Assembly: GCF_042679565.1 (NCBI RefSeq)
Contig: NZ_JBHTMY010000002.1
Coordinates: forward strand, 682,001-746,000
Reading direction: 5' to 3'
DNA length: 64,000 nt
Source: Namhaeicola litoreus
GTDB taxonomy: Bacteria; Bacteroidota; Bacteroidia; Flavobacteriales; Flavobacteriaceae
Shown here one piece after another: positions 26,717 to 34,971 of the stretch. The position numbers were made by a program, and so were the translations under genes. The notes under the pieces were generated by a model. That model ran no database searches, had not been told where the DNA came from, and worked only from the letters and a program-made list of their open reading frames with translations. Each line of letters begins with the position of its first letter. Within the stretch, counting starts at the first letter, position 1.

Positions 26717-27640
26717 TTATTTCAAATTATATGTTAAACCAAATAACCAATAAGATTGTAACTTATTATCTGCATCAGGTAATTCAAGGCCTGGATTGTC
26801 AATTCTCTGGTAGTTAAATGCTTCTTGTTTGTTCTTTCTCAAACCCAGATCAAAACCTAAACCTAGGTTCTTCCATACGTTATAATTTACAGAGTTGGTC
26901 CAGGTATAATTAGAGTAATCTCCATCTTCGTAACTTAAGAAAACAGATAGGTTAGATTTAACATTTAAGGCTCCAAATTTTTTATTGTAATCAGCGACTA
27001 TTTTAGCACCTAAACTAGATTGGTAATCTACTCCTGAGCTGCTAAAAACGAAGTTATAGTTTAAAGGATGAATGACCACAACTAATTCATTAAATGGCGT
27101 CCAAGTACCCCCAACACCAAGATCCAAAAACCCGGGATCGTTAAAATTATTAACCAAAGTAGACCTGTACTCGCCAAAAGCTGAAACAGCAAAACTCTTT
27201 GTAAGTTTAAATCCATACAGTGAGGAGAGATTTAATACGTCTGTAGCTACTTCATAATCTTCACTGTCGTTCGGATCATCTTTATCATCACTCTTTACCC
27301 AACTAATGTTAAGGTTCATTGCATTTTTCCAAAAATATTTGTCTTCAATTTTGTCTGCAGAAGCATTTATATTAAAACCAAAGTTTCCAACAGAGGAGTT
27401 TGGCGTTTCTTTACCATACCAGTTATTAAAACCGGAAAGACTACCTCCAACCGTACCAAAAGCATTAAAACGCCAACCTGGTAAAGCATCTATCTGGCTT
27501 TGAATGGCACTTGTTCGTTTTTTTAATACATCCAAAGAGTCTTGAGCAGCAGCTTTTTTACTTTCTAATTCTTCTTTTGTTTGTGCTGTGGCAGAAAATG
27601 CCATAAGTAAGACAATAAAAAATAGGGGGATTCTTTTCAT
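26717..27640 (-). CDS. DUF3078 outer-membrane beta-barrel-like protein
   Basis: 307-aa exported protein. Signal peptide 1-19 (LLMAFSATAQ), a short coiled segment (KEELESKKAAAQDSLDVLKK), then alternating hydrophobic strands through to a terminal aromatic strand (SYWLFGLTYNLK) typical of outer-membrane barrels. GWRFNAFGTVGGSLSGFNNW is characteristic of DUF3078. The function of the family is unknown. It is last in the sufE-DUF59-DUF2480 series, 23 bp behind DUF2480, but nothing in it suggests Fe-S chemistry. Confidence 0.85.
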   Translation of the reverse strand: MKRIPLFFIVLLMAFSATAQTKEELESKKAAAQDSLDVLKKRTSAIQSQIDALPGWRFNAFGTVGGSLSGFNNWYGKETPNSSVGNFGFNINASADKIEDKYFWKNAMNLNISWVKSDDKDDPNDSEDYEVATDVLNLSSLYGFKLTKSFAVSAFGEYRSTLVNNFNDPGFLDLGVGGTWTPFNELVVVIHPLNYNFVFSSSGVDYQSSLGAKIVADYNKKFGALNVKSNLSVFLSYEDGDYSNYTWTNSVNYNVWKNLGLGFDLGLRKNKQEAFNYQRIDNPGLELPDADNKLQSYWLFGLTYNLK

Positions 27641-27663
27641 TATAAAAAAATTAAGTTGTAGCG

Positions 27664-28179
27664 TTATGTAGTTTTGTTTTTCTTGTATAAAGGTACATTA
27701 GAACAAGCCTCACCATACATTAAAGATCGTACAACGGGCTTAAGTTTTTGAATAAGTAGGGTGTAGGCAGAATCCGGAATTGGTTTTTCTGAGCAACCTT
27801 TAAGAATAACGGGCTTATCTTGAACGTAATCAACCGAAAAATTACTAATAATTTCAGTAAAAAGAACTGTTTCCAATAAATTCAAATCACCAACAACTAC
27901 CTTTTTAGCAAATGGTTCTAAATAAGTTGTGACGAGTAAATAAGCCCATGAAGGAATGATTGCATCGACAGAGCATTGAATGGCAACAAAAGCATGTTGA
28001 TATTGATTCCAATCATGTTCAGCTAATTTTTGTCTGAAATCTTTCTCAATTAAAATCTGTTCTTCAAAAAGCCAGTCTTTTAAATCAATCTGAAATCTAT
28101 TTCCTTCAGGATAAAAATCTTCTAAATCTATGGTAACCAAAGCACTATTGGCTACTCTGTTTAAAATCTCTTCCGCCAT
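27664..28179 (-). CDS. DUF2480 family protein
   Basis: 171-aa cytoplasmic protein of the Bacteroidota family DUF2480: ILNRVANSALVTIDLEDFYP at the N-terminus, LKDWLFEEQILIEKDFRQKL, and VILKGCSEKPIPDSAY near the C-terminus with a conserved Cys. No enzyme motif is visible. It lies 7 bp after the DUF59 gene and in line with sufE, which ties it to Fe-S cluster assembly by context only. Confidence 0.85.
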   Translation of the reverse strand: MAEEILNRVANSALVTIDLEDFYPEGNRFQIDLKDWLFEEQILIEKDFRQKLAEHDWNQYQHAFVAIQCSVDAIIPSWAYLLVTTYLEPFAKKVVVGDLNLLETVLFTEIISNFSVDYVQDKPVILKGCSEKPIPDSAYTLLIQKLKPVVRSLMYGEACSNVPLYKKNKTT

Positions 28180-28186
28180 TTTAATC

Positions 28187-28507
28187 TTATAAAAATCCTA
28201 ACTCAAGTTTGGCCTCTTCACTCATCATATCTTGGGTCCAAGGTGGATCAAAAGTAATTTCAACCTCTGCATTTCGAACCTCATCTATAGATCTTACTTT
28301 TTCTTCTACCTCTACCGGTAGTGTCTCGGCCACCGGACAATTTGGCGAAGTCAGGGTCATTAAAATTTTTACATCATGTTTTTCATTTACAAAAACATCA
28401 TAAATCAAACCCAATTCATAAATATCTACTGGAATTTCAGGATCAAAAATCGACTTTAATTTCTCCACAATTTTTTCACCCAATACATCTGTGTTTACTC
28501 CGCTCAT
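28187..28507 (-). CDS. DUF59/MIP18-type Fe-S assembly protein (SufT-like)
   Basis: 106-aa single-domain MIP18-family protein. It shows SIFDPEIPVDIYELGLIYDV, the hallmark of DUF59, then LTSPNCPVAETLP, with the conserved Cys that is thought to handle Fe-S intermediates, and ITFDPPWTQDMMSEEAKLEL. It functions in SUF-dependent Fe-S cluster maturation. It lies between sufE and DUF2480, all leftward, so probably one transcript. Confidence 0.93.
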   Translation of the reverse strand: MSGVNTDVLGEKIVEKLKSIFDPEIPVDIYELGLIYDVFVNEKHDVKILMTLTSPNCPVAETLPVEVEEKVRSIDEVRNAEVEITFDPPWTQDMMSEEAKLELGFL

Positions 28508-28552
28508 TTTTTTCGTTTAAAATGATTCTAAATAAGTGCAAATATACAATAT

Positions 28553-28975
28553 TTAGGATAATTTGGTTTGATAGGCCAAGGCGTACAATTTAAATTGTTT
28601 GATCATAGAAACAAGTCCGTTGGCACGTGTTGGAGAAAGATGTTCTTTGAGACCGATTTGATCGATAAAGAATAAATCATTGTTTAAAATATCCTGAGGT
28701 GTTTGATCGGAATAAACCCTTAATAAAAGCGCAACAATTCCTTTTGTTAAAATGGCGTCACTATCTGCAAAAAAATGAAGTTTATCTCCTTGCATTTCTG
28801 AATGGACCCAAACTTTTGACTGGCAACCTTTGATGAGGTTTTCATTTCCTTTGAGCGATTCTTCCATTTCTGGTAAAGATTTGCCCAATTCTATCATATA
28901 ATCATATCTTTCCATCCAATCTTCAAAAGATTCAAACTCATCAATAATCTCTTCTTGTATTTCTTTAATCGTCAT
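28553..28975 (-). CDS. sufE: Cysteine desulfurase-activating protein SufE
   Basis: 140-aa SufE. It accepts sulfur from SufS through a conserved Cys, here in LIKGCQSKVWV (Cys about 51). The N-terminal IIDEFESFEDWMERYDYMIE and C-terminal SPTRANGLVSMIKQF match the family. It is the first gene of a short leftward Fe-S operon. sufBCDS are not in the window. The intergenic space to the divergent PfkB gene contains palindromes with -7 boxes on both strands. Confidence 0.95.
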   Translation of the reverse strand: MTIKEIQEEIIDEFESFEDWMERYDYMIELGKSLPEMEESLKGNENLIKGCQSKVWVHSEMQGDKLHFFADSDAILTKGIVALLLRVYSDQTPQDILNNDLFFIDQIGLKEHLSPTRANGLVSMIKQFKLYALAYQTKLS

Positions 28976-29062
28976 ATACTTTTATAATTAACCTAATTTT
29001 GTACTCTTTTGGTTTTCATTAACACACTTAGAAAAGCTTTTACTCAAGGCTATGAGCTATTT

Positions 29063-29095
29063 CTTATTAATAAGTATTACTTTTGCAAAAGTAAT
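29063..29095. promoter_or_regulatory. Two adjacent perfect palindromes with back-to-back -7 boxes
   Basis: CTTATTAATAAG (29063-29074) is followed after one base by the perfect 20-bp palindrome ATTACTTTTGCAAAAGTAAT (29076-29095). The latter contains TACTTTTG on both strands (29078-29085 rightward, 29086-29093 leftward), so it may be a symmetric bidirectional promoter for the PfkB kinase gene (14 bp downstream) and sufE. An operator role for either palindrome is possible. Confidence 0.5.
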
Positions 29096-29108
29096 CAATT
29101 AGCGTTTA

Positions 29109-30035
29109 ATGAGTAAGCTTTTAATCGTAGGAACAGTTGCTTTTGATGCAATCGAAACCCCATTTGGGAAGACAGAAAAAATAATTGGTGGGGCTGCGAC
29201 CTATTTGTCTTTAGCAGCTTCGCAATTTAAAGTAGATTCGTGTATAGTGTCTGTTATCGGAAATGATTTTCCAAAAGAATATCTCGAATTTTTGGAAGAT
29301 CGAAACATTGACACCTCTGGAATTGAAATTGTACCTGAAGGAAAAACTTTTTTTTGGAGTGGAAAATACCACAACGATCTCAATACACGTGATACCCTAG
29401 CTACTGAGTTAAATGTATTGGCCAACTTTCAGCCTAAAGTTCCTGAAAAATTTAAGGAACCCGACTTTTTAATGTTGGGGAATTTACATCCTTCGGTTCA
29501 GATGGCAGTTATTCAGCAAATTCCAAAAAGACCAAAGTTGGTCGTATTAGATACCATGAATTACTGGATGGATAATGCTTGGGATGAATTGATGGAAGTA
29601 TTAAAGAAAGTAGATGTGATCACAATTAATGATGAAGAAGCCAGGCAATTAAGTGGTGAATATTCTCTTGTGAAAGCTGCTCAAAAGATTTATTCCATGG
29701 GTCCGAAATACGTGGTTATTAAAAAAGGAGAACATGGCGCGCTTCTTTTTTATGATGGAAAAGTCTTTTTTGCTCCTGCCCTTCCCCTGGAGGAAGTTTT
29801 TGATCCTACAGGTGCTGGCGATACTTTTGCAGGAGGATTTATAGGTTATTTGGCTGGAACCCACGACATCAATTTTGAAAACATGAAAAGAGCGGTTATC
29901 TATGGTTCAAATTTGGCTTCTTTTAGTGTGGAAAAATTTGGAACGAGAAGGATGGAATATCTCACCAAAGATGAAATCAACCGTAGGTTGCAGGAATTTA
30001 AGCAACTAACCCAATTTGATATAGAGTTAAACTAA
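29109..30035 (+). CDS. PfkB/ribokinase-family sugar kinase, 308 aa
   Basis: Cytoplasmic kinase of the ribokinase superfamily. The N-terminus KLLIVGTVAFDAIETPFG leads into the first PfkB motif GGAATYLSLAAS. The C-terminal signature DPTGAGDTFAGGFIGYLAGT (about 236-255) holds the anion hole and catalytic Asp. VITINDEEARQLSG and YVVIKKGEHGALLF are typical adenosine-kinase-like segments. The substrate is unknown. It is 18 bp upstream of the PurF-like gene, which suggests nucleoside or ribose metabolism but does not prove it. Confidence 0.9.
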   Translation: MSKLLIVGTVAFDAIETPFGKTEKIIGGAATYLSLAASQFKVDSCIVSVIGNDFPKEYLEFLEDRNIDTSGIEIVPEGKTFFWSGKYHNDLNTRDTLATELNVLANFQPKVPEKFKEPDFLMLGNLHPSVQMAVIQQIPKRPKLVVLDTMNYWMDNAWDELMEVLKKVDVITINDEEARQLSGEYSLVKAAQKIYSMGPKYVVIKKGEHGALLFYDGKVFFAPALPLEEVFDPTGAGDTFAGGFIGYLAGTHDINFENMKRAVIYGSNLASFSVEKFGTRRMEYLTKDEINRRLQEFKQLTQFDIELN

Positions 30036-30053
30036 AGAATATTCTGTTTAGAT

Positions 30054-31946
30054 ATGAGTGATGCGATTAAACACGAATGCGGAATTGCAATGGTTCGGCT
30101 ATTAAAGCCTCTGTCTTTTTATAGAGAAAAATACGGCACTGCGTTTTACGGAATCAATAAGATGTATTTATTGATGGAAAAACAACACAATCGAGGGCAA
30201 GATGGAGCGGGATTTGCGAGCATCAAATTCGACGTAGAGCCGGGTACGCGATTTATGAGCAGAATTAGATCCAATGATGCACAACCGATTCAAGACATTT
30301 TTACAAAAATTAACGAAAGGTTAAACGGAGTATTAGAACAAAATCCAGACAAAATAGATGACTTAGAATGGCAAATGAACAATATGCCCTATCTAGGGAA
30401 TGTCTATTTGGGTCATGTAAGGTATGGAACTTTTGGTAAAAACAGTATTGAAAGCGTTCATCCTTTTTTACGACAGAACAATTGGCAGCACAAAAACCTC
30501 ATTGTGGCCGGTAATTTTAACATGACCAATTCTATGCAGTTACTCAACGAGTTAATTGCCCTTGGTCAGCATCCAAAAGAAAATACTGATACCGTAACCA
30601 TTATGGAAAAGATCGGACATTTTTTGGATGATGAAGTTCAACATTTATACGATCATTTCAAAGAAAAAGGAATTACAAAAAAAGAGGCTTCGCCACTAAT
30701 TGCTCAACATGTAGATATTCAAAATATACTCAAAAGAGCCTCAAAAAATTGGGATGGCGGTTATGCCATGGCAGGTCTATTAGGTCATGGAGACGCTTTT
30801 GTTTTTAGAGATCCCAATGGTATAAGACCTGCATTTTATTACAAAGATGATGAAGTTGTTGTTGTAGCTTCAGAACGTCCTGTGATACAAACGGTTTTCA
30901 ACGTACATATTGACAAAGTAAAAGAACTCACAAGAGGTTCTGCATTAATTTTGAAGAAAAATGGATCTTTATCCATTGATGAAATAAAAGCTCCTTTGGA
31001 AAACAAATCCTGCTCATTTGAAAGGATTTACTTTTCAAGAGGCTCTGATGCAGATATTTATCAGGAAAGAAAAAAACTCGGAAAATATATTTTTCCAAAA
31101 GTGTTAGAAACGATTAACTATGATATAGAAAACACTGTCTTTTCCTACATTCCGAATACAGCAGAAACCTCTTTTTACGGACTTTCGGAAGCTGCAGAGG
31201 ATTATTTAAACCAGGAAAAATTAAAAGTAATACTGGCAGGTAAAAGAAGTATTTCTGCAGAAAAGTTAACCACTCTTTTATCTGTTAGACCTAGAATTGA
31301 AAAAATTGCCATCAAAGATGCGAAGTTGAGAACATTTATCTCTGATGGAAACAGTCGTAACGATTTGGTAGCACACGTCTATGATGTAACCTACGGCGTG
31401 ATTAAACCCAATGACAATTTGGTCATTATTGATGATAGTATTGTGCGAGGAACTACTTTGAAACAAAGTATTATTAGAATTATGAATCGATTAAATCCTA
31501 AAAAATTGATCATCGTTTCTTCCGCACCACAAATAAGATATCCGGATTGTTATGGCATAGACATGGCGAATTTGGACGAATTTATTGCTTTTAAAGCCAC
31601 TCTGGAGCTTTTAAAAGACACAAATCAATATGGCATAATTGATCGTGTATACGAAAAGTGTAAAGCCAATATTGAAAACCCTCATCAAGAAAATTATGTA
31701 AAAGAAGTTTACGCTCCTTTTACTCCAGACGAAATATCAAATAAGATTGCCCAATTATTAAAGACCGATGAGATCCAAACCGATGTACGAATCATATTTC
31801 AGTCTATTTCAAATCTGCATAAAGCCTGTCCAAATCATCCCGGCGATTGGTATTTTACCGGAGACTATCCCACCCCAGGTGGTATGCGCGTAGTAAATAA
31901 AGCTTTCATGAACTTCTATGAAGGCAAAAAAGAAAGAGCCTATTAA
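30054..31946 (+). CDS. Amidophosphoribosyltransferase-family protein (PurF-like), 630 aa
   Basis: Class II glutamine amidotransferase fused to a phosphoribosyltransferase fold. The presumed nucleophile is Cys9 (HECGIAMVRLL), implying removal of an 8-residue propeptide as in Bacillus-type PurF. Other sites: QHNRGQDGAGFAS, GHVRYGTFGKNS, RDPNGIRPAFYY and the PRPP loop LVIIDDSIVRGTTLKQSI. At 630 aa it is over 100 residues longer than usual PurF, with an extra C-terminal region (about 545-630). This long form is widespread in Bacteroidota. It may be the cell's second PurF paralog rather than the purine enzyme. Confidence 0.88.
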   Translation: MSDAIKHECGIAMVRLLKPLSFYREKYGTAFYGINKMYLLMEKQHNRGQDGAGFASIKFDVEPGTRFMSRIRSNDAQPIQDIFTKINERLNGVLEQNPDKIDDLEWQMNNMPYLGNVYLGHVRYGTFGKNSIESVHPFLRQNNWQHKNLIVAGNFNMTNSMQLLNELIALGQHPKENTDTVTIMEKIGHFLDDEVQHLYDHFKEKGITKKEASPLIAQHVDIQNILKRASKNWDGGYAMAGLLGHGDAFVFRDPNGIRPAFYYKDDEVVVVASERPVIQTVFNVHIDKVKELTRGSALILKKNGSLSIDEIKAPLENKSCSFERIYFSRGSDADIYQERKKLGKYIFPKVLETINYDIENTVFSYIPNTAETSFYGLSEAAEDYLNQEKLKVILAGKRSISAEKLTTLLSVRPRIEKIAIKDAKLRTFISDGNSRNDLVAHVYDVTYGVIKPNDNLVIIDDSIVRGTTLKQSIIRIMNRLNPKKLIIVSSAPQIRYPDCYGIDMANLDEFIAFKATLELLKDTNQYGIIDRVYEKCKANIENPHQENYVKEVYAPFTPDEISNKIAQLLKTDEIQTDVRIIFQSISNLHKACPNHPGDWYFTGDYPTPGGMRVVNKAFMNFYEGKKERAY

Positions 31947-31960
31947 AAAGATTATTATCG

Positions 31961-32434
31961 ATGAAAAAAATTCTTTTATTGACACTAGCTACCATTGTTT
32001 TGAATGCTTGCAAGGTGAATTCAGAAGTAGCAGGCCAGCCTCCTTTTAAATTTAACAAAAAAACTTACCAGGAATATACTGTTCCCTATGAAGGTAAAAA
32101 AGGTATTACACTTTATTTTCAAGGAGAATTGATACAACCAAATGTCTATTTTGAATCTGTTTTTTTTAGAGATAAAGAAATAAAATTAGCTCCATTGTTT
32201 AGCGGAAATAATTTTGAATTTACAGCGGATTATTCTATTGGCTACCAAGATAAAGAAGATCGACAAATGATCAATACTGCTCGCGGTGAATATGGCAACA
32301 AGCCTCCTGTAAAATCTGATAATCCATTTGATCTACAAGAAAACGAAGCAGTTATTTTGTATAACGTAAAAGGAAAACAGCGTTATTACAAAGTTAGTGA
32401 TTTGCAAATGTTAGATAAAAAAGAAATTAAGTAG
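31961..32434 (+). CDS. Small lipoprotein of unknown function, 157 aa
   Basis: Lipoprotein signal peptide with lipobox LNAC (Cys17), followed by a mostly beta-predicted domain (KKTYQEYTVPYEGKKGITLY, VYFESVFFRDKEIKLAP) and a C-terminal YNVKGKQRYYKVSDLQMLDK. I do not recognise a named domain. It starts 14 bp after the PurF-like gene and is likely transcribed with it. Its stop directly abuts the stop of the convergent barrel-like gene. Confidence 0.75.
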   Translation: MKKILLLTLATIVLNACKVNSEVAGQPPFKFNKKTYQEYTVPYEGKKGITLYFQGELIQPNVYFESVFFRDKEIKLAPLFSGNNFEFTADYSIGYQDKEDRQMINTARGEYGNKPPVKSDNPFDLQENEAVILYNVKGKQRYYKVSDLQMLDKKEIK

Positions 32435-32860
32435 CTAGAAAGCGAAACAGATACCCGCATTTCCGTTATTTCCCAGTTCCGCAAAGACACCAAAGTTTTC
32501 CGAAAAGAAATACCTCGCTCCGATGAAAGCTGTAAAGCCTACGTCTCCGCGTTCTAAATAACCAATTTCAATCCCCGGATACAAATCGAAACAAGTATCG
32601 AAGTCCATCACATTTCCAAAATGAAAAGCGGTTCTTGCAAAAAGAAAGTAATCACTATCAGAGTCAAAATAGTAAGAAGCTCCAAATCCTAGTGAAAACA
32701 TGTCGTGTATTCCGTAATCAAAAGTTGCTTTTATTCCTTCACCATAACTGTAAATATCATAACCAATATTTAACTTTTTATCCCCTCTCCCGTCAAATGA
32801 CTGAGAAAAAACAGATGCAGATAAGGTAATAAGAACAATAAATAGAGATAATTTTTTCAT
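32435..32860 (-). CDS. Small outer-membrane barrel-like protein, 141 aa
   Basis: Exported protein starting MKKLSLFIVLITLSASVFSQ (signal peptide), followed by glycine- and aromatic-rich alternating strands (KLNIGYDIYSYGEGIKATFD, SLGFGASYYFDSDSDYF, VGFTAFIGARYFF) and a terminal Phe. It looks like a small beta-barrel; I vaguely recall a Bacteroidota DUF (DUF6646) but am not sure. An ATG seven codons upstream would put non-signal residues in front, so I take the internal one. Function unknown. Confidence 0.75.
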   Translation of the reverse strand: MKKLSLFIVLITLSASVFSQSFDGRGDKKLNIGYDIYSYGEGIKATFDYGIHDMFSLGFGASYYFDSDSDYFLFARTAFHFGNVMDFDTCFDLYPGIEIGYLERGDVGFTAFIGARYFFSENFGVFAELGNNGNAGICFAF

Positions 32861-32947
32861 AGCCCAAAAATTAACATTCATTGATATTAATTAAACGTTA
32901 AAATTGAGTTTTTCTTATGCTTTTAGAGAATTAAATTTCAAAAATTA

Positions 32948-33279
32948 TTGCACACTAAAAATTAAATATTACTTTTGTATCGAATTTTCTTTTACAGTTT
33001 TTTTCTGAGCAAATTTTAATGTTTTATCCTTCCCCCACAAAAGCTCAAAATTTAAGAAAATTTTAATTTTACCCCCGATTTTTGGCACGAATATTGACTT
33101 ATTGTTAATAATTTTACTTGCGAAAAAGTGATTAAATACATTTTCTAGTAAGGCAACAAAAAGATGAAAATTACGTTTTAGAAGTAACTTAAAACGAATT
33201 AAAAATAAGGTTTGGTTAGTTGATTTTGGTTGATTTATTTCAACCAATCGCCGCCCCGAGTTCTCGGGGCGGTTTTTTT
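32948..33279 (+). ncRNA. Candidate small RNA gene with strong terminator
   Basis: About 400 bp between the barrel-like gene and the ALDH gene has no convincing CDS. It carries a Bacteroidota-type promoter (TTG 32948-32950, 19 bp, TACTTTTG 32970-32977) and further on a sigma54-like element (TGGCAC 33083-33088, 5 bp, TTGAC 33094-33098). A small hairpin (GGTTGA/TCAACC) and a very GC-rich terminator finish the stretch. The transcript would be about 170-300 nt. It does not show rnpB, tmRNA or SRP motifs that I can find. A transcribed RNA is inferred; the family is unknown. Confidence 0.45.
33251..33279 (+). terminator. Strong rightward intrinsic terminator
   Basis: CCGCCCCGAG (33251-33260) pairs with CTCGGGGCGG (33263-33272), then seven T. 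The T run exists only on the plus strand, yet the nearest plus-strand gene ends 800 bp upstream beyond a convergent gene, so it probably terminates a non-coding transcript. Confidence 0.85.
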
Positions 33280-33283
33280 ATGG

Positions 33284-34834
33284 TCAAAAATCAAATTTAA
33301 TGCCTTGCGCAAGGGGTAAGGCTGTACCGTAGTTAACTGTACTCGTTTGTCTTCTCATATAAACTTTCCAAGCATCTGAGCCAGATTCTCTTCCACCACC
33401 TGTTTCTTTTTCACCTCCAAAAGCTCCTCCAATTTCAGCTCCGGAAGTACCTACATTTACATTGGCAATGCCGCAATCAGAACCTGCACTTGACACAAAT
33501 ATTTCTGCTTCTCTTACATTCAAAGTAAAGCAACAAGAAGAAAGTCCTTGAGGCACATCATTCTGAATAGCGATGGCGTCGTAAATATCTCCAGCGTATT
33601 TGATCAAATACACGATCGGCGCAAAAGTTTCCTCTTGTACAATGCTGTAATGATTTTCGGCCTCAGCAATACAAGGCATTACGTAATTTCCAGATTCAAA
33701 TCCTTTACCAGTTAATTTTTCACCACCAAATAAAATTTTGCCTCCTTCTTCTTGCACGCGTTTTACTGCGTTCAAAAAGTTGATTACAGAACCTTGATCA
33801 ATCAATGGGCCAACCAAAAACTTTTCGTCTAATGGACTTCCAACCCTGTCTTTGATTTTATGATACGCATTAACTAGTTTTTCCTTTACTTCTTCGTAAA
33901 TACTTTCATGTATAATTATTCTTCGGGTTGAGGTACAACGCTGGCCGGCAGTGCCAACGGTACCAAAAACAGTTGAACTTAAAGCCATCGGAATATCTGC
34001 ACTTGGCGTAATAATTACGGCGTTGTTTCCTCCTAATTCTAATATGGTTTTACCCAATCTTTTACCTACTATTTCTCCTACTCTTTTGCCGACCGCAGAA
34101 GAGCCAGTAACAGACATCAAAGGAATTCTGTGGTCATTTAAGAATTGATCTCCCATGACAGAAGATTTTGCCACTATTAAATTAAATACACCTTCGGGTA
34201 CATCATTCTCCTTTAGAACTTTTTGAATTAATTTTTGTGTAGCGATAGCAGACAAAGGTGTTTTAGATGAAGGTTTCCAAATGACCACATCTCCGGCTAT
34301 TGCAGCTAGTGCTGTATTCCATGCCCAAACAGCCACAGGAAAATTAAACGACGTTACTATACCTACAACGCCTAGCGGTTGGTATTGTTCAAAAAGTCTG
34401 TGATCTACTCTCTCTGATTGTAAAGAAACTCCATTGATCAGCCTAGATTGTCCAACTGCAAAATCACAGATATCAATCATTTCTTGCACTTCACCTTTTC
34501 CTTCCTGAAAAATTTTCCCCATTTCATAACTAACCAATGCGCCTAGATCATCTTTGTGTTTGCGCAATTCTAATCCTATTTGCCTAATTACCTCTCCTCT
34601 TATAGGTGCCGGAACTTTTCTCCAAATAACAAAAGCTTTTTGTGCCTTTGTTATGAGTTTTTCATAATCATCCCAAGTAGCGTTTTTTACTTTACCAATT
34701 AATTCCCCATCAATTGGGGAGTAAGATGCTGTTGTATCACCTGCCGTGTCAAACCATTTTGTTCCAGATGAAACTCCTTGATTGACTTGATCAATACCTA
34801 AATTCTTTAGGACCTGTTTTATATCAATTGCCAT
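33284..34834 (-). CDS. ALDH7-type aldehyde dehydrogenase (alpha-aminoadipic semialdehyde dehydrogenase-like)
   Basis: NAD-dependent aldehyde dehydrogenase of 516 aa. Catalytic Cys300 (GTAGQRCTSTRR), Glu266 (LELGGNNAVI), Asn164 (TSFNFPVAVW) and Lys187 (VIWKPSSKTP) are present. GNNAVII, GQRCTSTRRIIIHESIYEEV and the length match ALDH7/antiquitin, whose members oxidise alpha-aminoadipate semialdehyde or piperidine-6-carboxylate in lysine breakdown. With gcdH in the same window this supports lysine catabolism, although the two genes are 13 kb apart. Single gene, leftward. Confidence 0.88.
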   Translation of the reverse strand: MAIDIKQVLKNLGIDQVNQGVSSGTKWFDTAGDTTASYSPIDGELIGKVKNATWDDYEKLITKAQKAFVIWRKVPAPIRGEVIRQIGLELRKHKDDLGALVSYEMGKIFQEGKGEVQEMIDICDFAVGQSRLINGVSLQSERVDHRLFEQYQPLGVVGIVTSFNFPVAVWAWNTALAAIAGDVVIWKPSSKTPLSAIATQKLIQKVLKENDVPEGVFNLIVAKSSVMGDQFLNDHRIPLMSVTGSSAVGKRVGEIVGKRLGKTILELGGNNAVIITPSADIPMALSSTVFGTVGTAGQRCTSTRRIIIHESIYEEVKEKLVNAYHKIKDRVGSPLDEKFLVGPLIDQGSVINFLNAVKRVQEEGGKILFGGEKLTGKGFESGNYVMPCIAEAENHYSIVQEETFAPIVYLIKYAGDIYDAIAIQNDVPQGLSSCCFTLNVREAEIFVSSAGSDCGIANVNVGTSGAEIGGAFGGEKETGGGRESGSDAWKVYMRRQTSTVNYGTALPLAQGIKFDF

Positions 34835-34917
34835 ATTATATGTTTTTATGTAAACTTAGTATTTTAAAATCTCAGCTAATTTAAGTGTAAATATTGTCAT
34901 AGAACAATAATTAAGAA

Positions 34918-34949
34918 CCAAAAAAAAGCCGGGCAAATAGCCGGCTTTT
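34918..34949 (-). terminator. Intrinsic terminator of the ECF sigma operon
   Basis: Leftward AAAAGCCGG (stem) with loop CTATTTG and CCGGCTTTT, then further T. It lies 23 bp after the stop of the anti-sigma/barrel-like gene. Confidence 0.8.
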
Positions 34950-34971
34950 AAGTTTTTCTGTTTATGATAAA

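Noticed and set aside
32969..33247. Leftward 92-codon open frame in the gap before the ALDH gene
   Set aside because: Composition is Lys/Phe/Asn-rich as expected from AT-rich noncoding DNA, there is no signal or domain, and it lies in a region better explained as a rightward RNA gene.
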